Below are positions 25,413 through 34,044 of a DNA stretch of 64,000 bases, piece after piece. The position numbers and the translations under genes are program-made. Source of the DNA: Flavobacterium chryseum. GTDB lineage: Bacteria > Bacteroidota > Bacteroidia > Flavobacteriales > Flavobacteriaceae. The stretch covers positions 124,001 through 188,000 of the forward strand of contig NZ_SNWW01000007.1 of the NCBI RefSeq assembly GCF_004362015.1. Reading direction: 5' to 3'. Every line of letters starts with the position of its first letter. Positions within the stretch are counted from its first letter, which is position 1. Under the pieces are notes generated by a model. It ran no database searches, was not told where the DNA came from, and saw only the letters and a list, made by a program, of their open reading frames with translations.

Positions 25413-25985
25413 ATGGAAAGTCTAATCCACATTCAAAAAACCTTCGAGAAAGTCAATTACATCGACAAAAAAATAAACAATCGTGAGTTTGAAGATTGTG
25501 TTTTTAAAAACTGTGATTTTTCTAACAGCAATTTTGCTTACAATACTTTTTTAGATTGCGAATTTATCGATTGTAATTTATCGATGACAAGTCTGTTTAG
25601 TACGAGTTTAAAAAATGTGACTTTTAAAAACTGTAAGCTTTTAGGAATTGCTTTTAATGAATGTGACGATTTTTTATTTCAGGTTTATTTTGAGGAAACG
25701 GCTTTAGATTATGCCATATTTTCGAACAAAAAAATGCCGAAAACTAAATTTATCAATTGTTCTGTGAGAGAAGTTACTTTTATCGGAACCAATTTAACGA
25801 GTGCTGTTTTTGATAATTGCGATCTGGACGGTGCAATCTTTAATGATACACAATTGGCAGCTGTCGATTTTAGAACGGCTTATAATTACAAAATTGATCC
25901 CGAATTTAATCCGATGAGAAAAGCACAATTCTCCAATCAGGGAATCGTGGGACTTTTAGACAAATATGACATTAAAATTGTTTAA
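25413..25985 (+). CDS. Pentapeptide-repeat protein
   Basis: The 190-residue product carries A(D/N)LXX-type pentapeptide repeats, here mostly F/L-centred: FEDCVF, KNCDFSNSNF, DCEFIDCNL, KNVTFKNCKL, and later TKFINCSVREVTFIGTNL and DNCDLDGAIF. This predicts a right-handed quadrilateral beta-helix. Some relatives (Qnr, McbG) protect DNA gyrase, but the general family has many roles and no gyrase-binding feature can be claimed here. It is followed two bases later by the DinB-like gene, suggesting co-transcription. Confidence 0.88.
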   Translation: MESLIHIQKTFEKVNYIDKKINNREFEDCVFKNCDFSNSNFAYNTFLDCEFIDCNLSMTSLFSTSLKNVTFKNCKLLGIAFNECDDFLFQVYFEETALDYAIFSNKKMPKTKFINCSVREVTFIGTNLTSAVFDNCDLDGAIFNDTQLAAVDFRTAYNYKIDPEFNPMRKAQFSNQGIVGLLDKYDIKIV

Positions 25986-25987
25986 AT

Positions 25988-26563
25988 ATGAGTGCAGATA
26001 CTTCTTATTTAGAAAGCGTTAAAAAGCAATTTCTCTATTATAAAATGTTGGGAGAAAAAGCAATGGATCAATTAGAACCGGAACAGCTTTTTGTTTCTGT
26101 AAATGAAGATACCAATAGTATTGCAACAATTATAAAACACATTTCGGGCAATATGTTATCACGTTGGACAGACTTTTTAACTTCTGATGGTGAGAAAGAA
26201 TGGCGCAACCGCGATGCCGAATTTGAAAATGATTTACAATCTAAGGAAGAAGTTTTAGCAACCTGGAATAAAGGCTGGGATTGTTTTCTTGATGCTTTGA
26301 ATAGTTTAAAAGCGGAACAACTTTCGGATATTATTTATATTAGAAATGAAGGTCACACGGTTATTGAAGCCATAAATCGTCAATTAGCACATTACCCCTA
26401 TCATATTGGTCAGATTGTTTTTTACGCTAAACAATTGAAAAATAGTTCCTGGGACAGTTTATCGATTCCGAAAAATAAATCCGGAAATTACAATGCAGAA
26501 AAGTTTGCCAAAGAAAAAGAAATTAAGAACTTTACCGATGATGAATTAAAACGATTAAAGTGA
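25988..26563 (+). CDS. DUF1572 / DinB-like metal-binding protein
   Basis: The 191-residue product is a four-helix-bundle protein of the DinB/YfiT type. The three metal-ligand histidines are visible: His51 in IIKHISGN, and His135 and His139 in QLAHYPYHIGQI. The family includes thiol-dependent enzymes such as bacillithiol transferases, but DUF1572 members are uncharacterised. It starts two bases after the pentapeptide gene, and its TGA overlaps the GTG of the next small gene in GTGA. Confidence 0.85.
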   Translation: MSADTSYLESVKKQFLYYKMLGEKAMDQLEPEQLFVSVNEDTNSIATIIKHISGNMLSRWTDFLTSDGEKEWRNRDAEFENDLQSKEEVLATWNKGWDCFLDALNSLKAEQLSDIIYIRNEGHTVIEAINRQLAHYPYHIGQIVFYAKQLKNSSWDSLSIPKNKSGNYNAEKFAKEKEIKNFTDDELKRLK

Positions 26564-26745
26564 TAGAGTTTCATTCTGATTTAGGCGGACTTTGGTTTTG
26601 GATTCTAATTAAATTCTGCCAAACAAAATTATCTGATGAACAAGCAGATCAAAACAAAAGGCGAAATTTAATTTTTCTGAGTTTTCTTAATATCATTTTA
26701 GCCTCTATTGTAACTGTGCTTCTTATATATCCGATATATTCCTAG
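26560..26745 (+). CDS. Small membrane protein, GTG start
   Basis: The 61-residue product begins with GTG overlapping the stop of the DUF1572 gene (GTGA), a classic coupling arrangement. The conserved-looking segment DLGGLWFWILIKFCQTKLSDEQ is followed by one membrane helix (about 38-58). I do not recognise a family. The overlap and the coherent hydrophobic pattern argue for a real gene, but it is short and lacks an ATG. Confidence 0.5.
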   Translation: MIEFHSDLGGLWFWILIKFCQTKLSDEQADQNKRRNLIFLSFLNIILASIVTVLLIYPIYS

Positions 26746-26844
26746 CCCTGATTGCAATGGAAATCCTTTTTATTTTTTTCTTTAGAAAATAAAAAGATTG
26801 AAATGGAAAGCAGGAAACAGCTCCTAAAAAAACAAATTATTTAA

Positions 26845-27216
26845 ATGAAAAAAATATTATTCTTCCTTCCGTTACTTGCATTAGTATCTTGTTATGATGC
26901 ACAACACAATTGTAAAGATTTTAAAAACGGAAAATTCAAGTTTGAATTTGAAGTTAACGGCATAAAAAAAACGACTGTTTTTGAACGTAAAGATGATATC
27001 GAAATTGAAACTTTTGAAGGAAAAACAGATACTTCAACCGTTCGATGGGTTAGCGATTGCGAATATATCTTGCAGAAAAAACATCCAAAAAACATGGCCG
27101 AAGAAAAAGCTATTGGAATGAAAATCTTAACAACTTCTAAGGATTCTTATACTTTTGAGTTCGGAATGGTGGGTTCTGAAGAAAAACAACACGGAACGGT
27201 TACCAGAATTGAGTAA
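26845..27216 (+). CDS. Small hypothetical lipoprotein
   Basis: The 123-residue product has a signal peptide with lipobox LVSC (Cys16), so it is probably a lipoprotein. The mature part begins YDAQHNCKDFKNGKF and contains a second and third Cys, suggesting a disulfide-stabilised beta domain. Similar Flavobacterium proteins have, as I recall, been mis-annotated as DNA topoisomerase IV. Nothing in this sequence supports that name. It is followed by a terminator. Confidence 0.7.
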   Translation: MKKILFFLPLLALVSCYDAQHNCKDFKNGKFKFEFEVNGIKKTTVFERKDDIEIETFEGKTDTSTVRWVSDCEYILQKKHPKNMAEEKAIGMKILTTSKDSYTFEFGMVGSEEKQHGTVTRIE

Positions 27217-27241
27217 CGTATTTCACGCTAAATTATAATTG

Positions 27242-27268
27242 AAAAGCTCCAAATTTGGGGCTTTTTTT
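27242..27268 (+). terminator. Intrinsic terminator
   Basis: AAAAGCTCC pairs with GGGGCTTTT (one G-T pair) around a short AAATTT-rich loop, followed by a seven-T run, right after the small lipoprotein gene. Confidence 0.75.
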
Positions 27269-27302
27269 ATGAATTATACTTAATACAATATCCTCACAGT
27301 AA

Positions 27303-27342
27303 AAACTTTGTCCCTTTGTAACTTTGCTACTCTGCAACTTTA
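27303..27342. repeat. 8-base-word tract (ACTTTGNN type)
   Basis: AACTTTGT, CCCTTTGT, AACTTTGC, TACTCTGC, AACTTTAT keep an exact 8-base step. The word junction creates TAACTTTG at 27319-27326, a perfect TAnnTTTG box, 84 bases before the DUF294 gene. Confidence 0.7.
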
Positions 27343-27410
27343 TACAATAATTACAGGTGTTTCTTTTACATTTCTATTTTAAATCTTACATTAGAACCTA
27401 AATCTAACGC

Positions 27411-29327
27411 ATGAAAAATACCATATCTCACAGGGTTGCCGATTTCTTAAAAGACTATCCGCCTTTTAGTTTTTTGCATCAAAAAGATCTTGAAAAATTA
27501 TCGGAGCAAATTTCCATTATTTATAAAGATAAAGATGCTATTGTATTTACAGAAAATGAAAAAACGCATGATTCATTTTATGTCGTTCATAAAGGTGCCG
27601 TGGCGCTTAGAAAAAGTCAAAAAAACACTGTTCTGGACATGTGTGATGAAGGCGATATTTTTGGATTAAGACCACTTCTCGCTCAGGAAAACTATATTAT
27701 GGAAGCCGTAGCGCATGAAGAAAGCATTTTATATGCAATTCCGATTGCAGTTTTTAAACCGTATGCACTTGAAAATAGAAATGTTGGTAATTTTTTGATT
27801 GAAAGTTATGCTTCTAATACCCGAAATCCGTATTCAGATATTCATAAAGATAAATTATACGGAGATTTAGGGCAGGAAGATTTGCACTCCAGTAAAGATA
27901 CTTTTGATTTACAACCGATACAATATTCTAAGAAAATTGTCACTTGCAGTCCGTCTACAACCGCAAGAGATGTTGCCAAAATCATGAATAAGAAAAAAGT
28001 TGGTGCGATATTAATTGTAGATGAAATGCTGCCAATTGGCATTATTACGGATAAAGATTTGCGTAATAAAATCGTTACCGGAGATTTTTCGATCCTGACT
28101 ACAGCAGAATCTATAATGACGAAACCGGTTATTACATATCCTAAAAAAATGACGGTAACAGAGGCTCAAATGGCTATGATGAAAAGCAGTATCAGCCATT
28201 TATGCCTTACCAAAGATGGCACCGTTAATACCAAAGCTGTTGGGATTTTATCTAAACATGACGTAATGGTGGCATTAGGAAATAATCCTGCCGTTTTAAT
28301 AAAAGCTTTAAAAAGAGCTAAAAAAGTCAAAGAAATTAAACCTATCCGAGCGAGAATAATGCAATTGCTACAAGGCTATTTAGATCAAAATATTCCGATG
28401 ACTTTAATTGCTAAAATTATAACGGAATTAAACGAAGCTTGTACAACACGTGTTATTGAAATCTCGATCGAAAAAATGAGCAGTCCACCGCCTGTAAAAT
28501 TCGCCTGGCTGGCTTTGGGAAGTCAGGGAAGAAGTGAGCAAATGCTGCATACCGATCAGGATAATGCACTTGTTTATGAAAATGTTTCTGATGTTTTTAA
28601 GGATGAAACAAAAATATATTTTTTGAAATTTGCAGCACTTGTCAATAAAGGTCTTTTTGAAATTGGTTATGATTATTGCCCTGCCGAAATGATGGCTTCG
28701 AACCCTAAATGGTGTATGAGCCTTGATGAATGGAAAAGTCAGGTGCATTACTGGATTACAAACCCCGGAAAAAATGAAGTCTTATTATCATTTATTTTCT
28801 TTGATTATAAAGTAACTTACGGAGATTCTGAAATTGTAAATGAACTTTCAGAATCTATTTTTGAAAGCGTGAAAGCAAATCCTATTTTTTATGTGCATTT
28901 AGTGAGTGGCGCGTTGCAAAGTCCGTCGCCAACAGGTTTCTTTAGACAATTTTTGGTAGAACAAGATGGTGCAAACAAAGATAATTTTGATATTAAAAGA
29001 CGTGCTTTGATGCCGTTGACTGATGCTGCGCGGGTTTTAATTCTTTCACATTCTGTTAAATCAATCAGCAGTACTGCAGAAAGATTCGAAAAGCTAGCCG
29101 AATTAGAACCCAATAACAGAGAACTGTATTTATCCTGCTCATATTCGTTTAAAGCTTTATTGAAATTCAGAACCAAACAAGGTCTTTTGCATAATGATTC
29201 GGGACAATTTATTGCTTTGGAATCTTTATCAAAAATGGAAAAAATAAAATTGAAAAGAACCTTTAAAACCATCAAGGAACTTCAGGAATTGATTAGCGTA
29301 AGATTCAATATTTCAAACGTCGTATAA
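27411..29327 (+). CDS. cNMP-binding / CBS / DUF294 nucleotidyltransferase-like protein
   Basis: The 638-residue product has four parts. A cyclic-nucleotide-binding fold lies at about 18-130. Two CBS domains span about 175-290, with TARDVAKIMNKKKVGAILIVD. A DUF294 nucleotidyltransferase-like domain contains LGSQGRSEQMLHTDQDNALVYE near residues 370-390. A DUF294_C helical domain follows. The GSxGRxE...DQD motif resembles GlnD-type nucleotidyltransferases, so it may modify or sense a protein or nucleotide. It forms an operon with the DnaQ-like exonuclease (2-base gap), a pairing often seen beside acetate-metabolism genes in other bacteria. Those genes are absent here. Confidence 0.9.
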   Translation: MKNTISHRVADFLKDYPPFSFLHQKDLEKLSEQISIIYKDKDAIVFTENEKTHDSFYVVHKGAVALRKSQKNTVLDMCDEGDIFGLRPLLAQENYIMEAVAHEESILYAIPIAVFKPYALENRNVGNFLIESYASNTRNPYSDIHKDKLYGDLGQEDLHSSKDTFDLQPIQYSKKIVTCSPSTTARDVAKIMNKKKVGAILIVDEMLPIGIITDKDLRNKIVTGDFSILTTAESIMTKPVITYPKKMTVTEAQMAMMKSSISHLCLTKDGTVNTKAVGILSKHDVMVALGNNPAVLIKALKRAKKVKEIKPIRARIMQLLQGYLDQNIPMTLIAKIITELNEACTTRVIEISIEKMSSPPPVKFAWLALGSQGRSEQMLHTDQDNALVYENVSDVFKDETKIYFLKFAALVNKGLFEIGYDYCPAEMMASNPKWCMSLDEWKSQVHYWITNPGKNEVLLSFIFFDYKVTYGDSEIVNELSESIFESVKANPIFYVHLVSGALQSPSPTGFFRQFLVEQDGANKDNFDIKRRALMPLTDAARVLILSHSVKSISSTAERFEKLAELEPNNRELYLSCSYSFKALLKFRTKQGLLHNDSGQFIALESLSKMEKIKLKRTFKTIKELQELISVRFNISNVV

Positions 29328-29329
29328 GT

Positions 29330-29956
29330 ATGAGTATATTTAATTTTTGGAAAAAAGAAGAAAATCTGTTCAATGAAAATAGTACTATTGAAGAAACGAG
29401 ATTTGTAGTTCTTGATACTGAAACTACGGGTTTTGATTACGAAAATGACAGGATATTATGCATTGGCGCACTTGTTTTACAGCATAATGTTATATCAATT
29501 CAGGATAGTTTTGAGGTCTATATTAAACAGGATCATTATGATAAATCGACGGCTCAAATTCATGGTATTTTGAAAGATTTTGTTTTAAAACGCCCCAATG
29601 AATTAGAAGCTTTACAGCAGTTTTTAACTTTTTTAGGAGATTCGATTATTATTGCGCATCACACTATTTTTGATGTTAGGATGATCAACAAAGCTTTACA
29701 AAGAAATGGTCTGCCAGAACTCACAAACAAAACTTTAGATACTGCTCATTTATATAAAAAGACTTTAATAAAATCGCATTTGTTCGAAAGAAAAGATCAT
29801 TACACCTTAGATGATCTTGCCGATAAATTTGATATCTCTAAAAAAGACCGACACACTGCTTTGGGCGATGCGTACATTACGGCAATTGCCTTTTTAAAAA
29901 TTGTAAAGAAATTAAAAGAAAAAAAACATACTAATCTAAATCAGCTTTTTCACTAA
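29330..29956 (+). CDS. DnaQ-type 3'-5' exonuclease
   Basis: The 208-residue product is a DEDDh exonuclease. The catalytic residues are Asp29 and Glu31 in VLDTETTG, Asp115 in HHTIFDVRM, and His175 and Asp180 in DRHTALGDA. It resembles the epsilon proofreading fold but is encoded apart from polymerase genes. It directly follows the cNMP/CBS/DUF294 gene with only two bases between stop and start, so the two are co-expressed. The substrate may be DNA or small nucleotides. Confidence 0.9.
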   Translation: MSIFNFWKKEENLFNENSTIEETRFVVLDTETTGFDYENDRILCIGALVLQHNVISIQDSFEVYIKQDHYDKSTAQIHGILKDFVLKRPNELEALQQFLTFLGDSIIIAHHTIFDVRMINKALQRNGLPELTNKTLDTAHLYKKTLIKSHLFERKDHYTLDDLADKFDISKKDRHTALGDAYITAIAFLKIVKKLKEKKHTNLNQLFH

Positions 29957-29963
29957 TACAGGA

Positions 29964-30305
29964 TTATTCGCTTTTAATTTGATTAGAAAATTCACTTTCT
30001 TTTTTTATTAAATAAATTGAATTATTCCTTAAGCTTTTTTTACTAAATTCTCCAAGAGAGTCTGGTTTTCGGCATATTTTTTTTGAAGCATATCCCGCTT
30101 TTTGCAAGAATATGGTACAAGGCAAATTTGATTTTACTTTCATACTAAAATATCCGGTGCTATCTGTTTGAGTTACATCACCACTAATATTTATATTCAC
30201 ATTTTTTATTGGCCGCTCCGTATCAAAATCATATACGCGACCGTAAAACCTGTTATTTGTACAACTACAAAATAGTAATATCACAAAGATGAGTTGACTT
30301 TTCAT
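29964..30305 (-). CDS. Small lipoprotein with carboxypeptidase-regulatory-like domain
   Basis: The 113-residue product has a short signal peptide ending in FCSC, so it is likely a lipoprotein anchored at Cys15. It is followed by a single beta-sandwich repeat (FYGRVYDFDTERPIKNVNINISG...TDSTGYFSMKV), as in CarboxypepD_reg-like proteins of Bacteroidota. Two internal Cys may form a disulfide. It is a stand-alone copy of the domain usually found at the N-terminus of TonB-type receptors. It converges with the exonuclease gene with no visible terminator. Confidence 0.75.
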   Translation of the reverse strand: MKSQLIFVILLFCSCTNNRFYGRVYDFDTERPIKNVNINISGDVTQTDSTGYFSMKVKSNLPCTIFLQKAGYASKKICRKPDSLGEFSKKSLRNNSIYLIKKESEFSNQIKSE

Positions 30306-30439
30306 GCTGGTTTTTATAATTATTGACAGACAAATTTAGACTCAGATTTAGCTATCAGAAGGCCTCAATAAAATATAAAAATATAACGATACGGTTTTTA
30401 ACAATTAAATGCTGTTGTAATTTAAATAGAAGGATCTCT

Positions 30440-30476
30440 AAAAAAAAGCGCTAAGAATATCTTAGCGCTTTTTTTT
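30440..30476 (-). terminator. Strong terminator after parC
   Basis: A 17-bp stem (AAGCGCTAAGA core) with a three-base loop is flanked by A and T runs and ends one base before the parC stop codon. It works in either direction and marks the end of the topoisomerase IV operon. Confidence 0.88.
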
Positions 30477-30477
30477 A

Positions 30478-33198
30478 TTATTCTAAAACCAAACCTATTT
30501 GGCCGTCATCATCTAATTCTGTTTCTACAGATTCATCATCTGTTAATTCCGGTTTTTCAGGAATTTCTTCAGCAGGTTCTTCATAAGGTAACGGATCAAG
30601 TAAATTTACTTGTTTCAGTTTATCTGTTGTAAGTTGATTTCCTAAAGCTTTAAAACCTTTTACTGCAATAAAATCCTCAATATCAATATGCAAATCTTCT
30701 TTTTGAACTCCTTTTACTTTTGCAAAAATCAATTGTGCAACAGGGCGATAATCTGTTGATACAATTTCTAATTGCGAATTTGGATGGTCTGTAATAAAAC
30801 TTTCTTCTTTATTTTCGGTTTCAACTAAGAAACGTTTCAGGAAATAACGTTCTTTTTCTCCATCGTAATAAATAGCCGAAATTGGTTTTTTAGGTTTCCA
30901 TTTTTCCAAAACAATCATGTCTTCATCAAAGTGAGTTGATAATTCCGGAATGATAACTTTAAGTTTACCAGACTGACTGATAATCAAAATTTTATCATTT
31001 GGTTTAAATTCTCCTAGCAATTCACCTCTGGCATCAACATTTAAACGTTTCACGGTATCATCAAACCAAACTTTTCTTGGCAATAAAGTCGAAATTCCCT
31101 TCTCCTTTAATTCAATCTTTTTGATTGGATATTTGGTAACTAAATTTCCTTTTGAAGCTCTTCCTTTAATCGCTAATTTGGCAAAATCAATATCGAATTT
31201 TAGTTTCTTGATCGTTCCAACCTGACGCAATAAGATCGTGATTACTTCGGCTTCCCCATTCGGATTATGTGAAAAATAAACTACTTGAGATCCGGCAGTT
31301 TCATTTGTTAAATCATACGGTTTATCACGCGTTACACCCGTAACATTGAAACGTTTAATATAAGAAGGACCCGATTTTCCGTCACGATAAATCATGTTGT
31401 AAATCGTACGTTTATCGCTCTTATCAAAAATAGCAACGTGAATAATATCTTTACCAACAAATGTTTTGGCATCGACTTTTGTAATCATCATTTTACCATC
31501 GCGTAAAAATACAATTACGTCATCAATATCAGAACAATCGGTTAGATATTCATCTTTTTTAAGGCTTGTTCCAACAAAACCTTCTTCTCGGTTTACGTAT
31601 AGTTTTGTATTTCTTAAAACTACTTTTGTTGCTTCAACATTATCAAAAACACGAAGTTCTGTCTGGCGTTCACGGCCTTTTCCGTATTTCTCTTTTAATT
31701 TGGTAAAGTATGCAATTGCAAAATCAGTTAGATTTTCCAAATTATGCTCTACTTCTTTCATTTCATCTTCTAACTTCGCGATAAAATCATCGGCTTTATC
31801 AGAATCAAAACGAGTAATACGAATCATCGGGATTTGAGTCAGTCTTTGTAAGTCATCGTCAGTAATTTCTCTAACGAATGATTTTTTGAAAGGCTCAAAA
31901 CGGTCGTATAAATATTTATAAAGTGATTCTCTGTCTGAATATAATTTGAAATCAATGTACATTTCTTCACGAATGAAGATTTTTTCTAAAGTAGAAAAAT
32001 GCCATTTGTTTTTTAATTCTTCTAATTGAATTTCTAATTCCTGCTTCAGCAAATCAACCGTTCTGTGTGTTGAAATTTTCAACATTTCAGAAACACCAAT
32101 AAACAATGGCTTGTTATCTTCAATAACACAACCTAAAGGCGCTACAGAAGTTTCGCAGGCTGTAAAAGCAAACAAAGCATCAATAGTTTTGTCTGGAGAA
32201 ACGCCAGGGAAAAGATGTATTAAAATCTCAACATCTGCTGCGGTATTGTCTTCAATTTTCTTGATTTTGATTTTACCTTTATCATTGGCTTTCAAAATAC
32301 TGTCAATTAAAGTAGTCGTATTGGTCGAAAACGGAATTTGCGTAATCACCAATGTGTTTTTGTCTAACTGCGCAATTTTCGCACGCACACGCACACGTCC
32401 GCCACGCAATCCATCATTATAATTTGACACATCGGCAATACCTTGTGTCATGAAATCAGGGTATAATGTAAAGGGTTTTCCTTTTAAAATCTTGATTGAA
32501 GCATCAATTAATTCATTGAAGTTATGAGGTAAGACTTTAGTAGAAAGTCCAACTGCAATTCCCTCTGCTCCTTGTGCCAAAAGCAACGGAAACTTTACCG
32601 GAAGATTGTTTGGTTCTGCACGACGACCATCGTAAGAAACGCCCCAGTCGGTAATTTTTGGAGAATATAAAACCTCCAAAGCAAATTTAGATAAACGTGC
32701 CTCGATGTAACGAGAAGCCGCAGCTCCGTCACCCGTTAAAATATTTCCCCAGTTTCCCTGACAGTCAATCAATAAATCTTTTTGACCAATTTGTACCATG
32801 GCATCACCAATACTCGCATCTCCGTGTGGGTGATACTGCATGGTGTGACCAACAACATTGGCAACTTTATTATAACGACCATCATCCAACTCTTTTAAAG
32901 AGTGCATAATACGACGCTGAACAGGTTTAAAACCATCTTCGATAGCCGGAACTGCACGTTCCAGAATTACGTACGAAGCATAATCCAGAAACCAGTCTTT
33001 GTACATACCCGTTACTTTTGTAATAACGTCCTCGCCTTCTTCTTCCTGATTTTCGTAAAAATGCTGGCCTTCAAAATGCTTGGCATCTACGTTGATAATT
33101 TCATCGTCATCTCCATCCTGATTATCATCAAGTTGGTTTTCATCTGAATTATTCTCGTCGTCGTTTGGAATTATGTTATCGTCTTCTTCGTCTTTCAT
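30478..33198 (-). CDS. parC: DNA topoisomerase IV subunit A
   Basis: The 906-residue product is the breakage-reunion subunit that decatenates chromosomes. An acidic Asp/Asn-rich N-terminal extension of about 60 residues precedes the core. DGFKPVQRRI is at 88-97, the quinolone-region segment HPHGDASIGD at 123-132 and the active-site Tyr164 in AAASRYIEARL. The region that carries Ser83 in E. coli GyrA has Ala-Ser here, which I recall as usual for Bacteroidota. The C-terminal part forms beta-pinwheel blades and ends in an acidic tail. It is separated from parE by a three-gene cassette on the same strand. Confidence 0.93.
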   Translation of the reverse strand: MKDEEDDNIIPNDDENNSDENQLDDNQDGDDDEIINVDAKHFEGQHFYENQEEEGEDVITKVTGMYKDWFLDYASYVILERAVPAIEDGFKPVQRRIMHSLKELDDGRYNKVANVVGHTMQYHPHGDASIGDAMVQIGQKDLLIDCQGNWGNILTGDGAAASRYIEARLSKFALEVLYSPKITDWGVSYDGRRAEPNNLPVKFPLLLAQGAEGIAVGLSTKVLPHNFNELIDASIKILKGKPFTLYPDFMTQGIADVSNYNDGLRGGRVRVRAKIAQLDKNTLVITQIPFSTNTTTLIDSILKANDKGKIKIKKIEDNTAADVEILIHLFPGVSPDKTIDALFAFTACETSVAPLGCVIEDNKPLFIGVSEMLKISTHRTVDLLKQELEIQLEELKNKWHFSTLEKIFIREEMYIDFKLYSDRESLYKYLYDRFEPFKKSFVREITDDDLQRLTQIPMIRITRFDSDKADDFIAKLEDEMKEVEHNLENLTDFAIAYFTKLKEKYGKGRERQTELRVFDNVEATKVVLRNTKLYVNREEGFVGTSLKKDEYLTDCSDIDDVIVFLRDGKMMITKVDAKTFVGKDIIHVAIFDKSDKRTIYNMIYRDGKSGPSYIKRFNVTGVTRDKPYDLTNETAGSQVVYFSHNPNGEAEVITILLRQVGTIKKLKFDIDFAKLAIKGRASKGNLVTKYPIKKIELKEKGISTLLPRKVWFDDTVKRLNVDARGELLGEFKPNDKILIISQSGKLKVIIPELSTHFDEDMIVLEKWKPKKPISAIYYDGEKERYFLKRFLVETENKEESFITDHPNSQLEIVSTDYRPVAQLIFAKVKGVQKEDLHIDIEDFIAVKGFKALGNQLTTDKLKQVNLLDPLPYEEPAEEIPEKPELTDDESVETELDDDGQIGLVLE

Positions 33199-33239
33199 TT
33201 ACTTATATTCGAAATTATAAATTATTGTAAAACATCTTC

Positions 33240-34043
33240 TTAATTTTTATTAAAATGTTTTAATATTGATTTGGGAATTTCCTCTCTCCATTTATCCTTA
33301 TCAATATGGAAAGCATGAAATTTATTCTGTGGATTGTCTCCTTCACAAGGAAAAATAATAAAAGTTTGCTTGTCCTCATCAAAATTATAACACCAATTCC
33401 TTTCTCTTAAATCAAAAATTGCAGTCTTCAGCAAAGAATTAGCTTCCTCATCTGTACATAATAATTGTGAAGCATCTTCTGTGTTGGGAGCAATTGCTCT
33501 AGTTGTACTATTCCCGTGTTTTGATGAAAAATTATACTCTCTTATTGGTAAATTATTATTTACAAATTTCCAAATTTCATGTACTTCGCAAAAAGAATTA
33601 ATTTCAATACGTTCAAATTCATCATTTGATTTAACGAATAATACGCTTTGCTTTGGTAAATTTTGGGATAAATTAAAAATAACAATTTTATCTTTATCAC
33701 TTGGATTTATAAAAGGTATTTCTAAAAATTCTAAACTAGTTTCTCTTCCAGCAAAATGAACTCTAAAAAAATTATTAGCCTCGCTAGTCTTAATACAATT
33801 TTTAAGTAGTAATTCTAATTTATTTGCTTGACTTTTAGTAAAATCTTTATTAAAAGATGGCTCATCAAAATATTCAACTAAACTTTTAATATTATAATTT
33901 GAATAATAAATTTTTGCCTTTAGTTTCCTTCCAACATTTAATATTGGATTGACAGATTTAATAAAGGCATCTATCTGATAATCCAGAAAATTACTTGAAT
34001 CTAAAATATCTGAATTAATATAAAAAACAAAATTACTACTCAT
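33240..34043 (-). CDS. Unrecognised protein, third gene of the DUF262/ATPase cassette
   Basis: I do not recognise this 267-residue protein. It has no signal peptide and no membrane segment. The N-terminal two thirds alternate strands and helices (NFVFYINSDILD; KIYYSNYNIKSLVEYFDE; IVIFNLSQNLPKQSVLFVKS). The C-terminal part has a compact pattern: SSKHGNSTTR, then SQLLCTDEEANSLLKTAI, RNWCYNFDEDKQTFIIFP and FHAFHI. These look like a conserved soluble domain. It starts one base after the ATPase gene and ends 41 bases before parC. A partner or effector role with the two upstream proteins is inferred from context only. Confidence 0.75.
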   Translation of the reverse strand: MSSNFVFYINSDILDSSNFLDYQIDAFIKSVNPILNVGRKLKAKIYYSNYNIKSLVEYFDEPSFNKDFTKSQANKLELLLKNCIKTSEANNFFRVHFAGRETSLEFLEIPFINPSDKDKIVIFNLSQNLPKQSVLFVKSNDEFERIEINSFCEVHEIWKFVNNNLPIREYNFSSKHGNSTTRAIAPNTEDASQLLCTDEEANSLLKTAIFDLRERNWCYNFDEDKQTFIIFPCEGDNPQNKFHAFHIDKDKWREEIPKSILKHFNKN

Positions 34044-34044
34044 A

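Noticed and set aside
25413..25985. Pentapeptide-repeat protein as a quinolone-resistance (Qnr) determinant.
   Set aside because: The repeats are few and cysteine-rich with no Qnr-type loops or regulatory context, so only the generic family is supported.
26845..27216. Small lipoprotein as a DNA topoisomerase IV component.
   Set aside because: Such a label exists for similar proteins as I recall, but the product has a lipobox and no topoisomerase motif.
31466..33147. Several plus-strand frames opposite parC.
   Set aside because: They are antisense to a highly conserved gene, are Ser/Ile-rich with no domain, and have no plausible promoter or neighbour.
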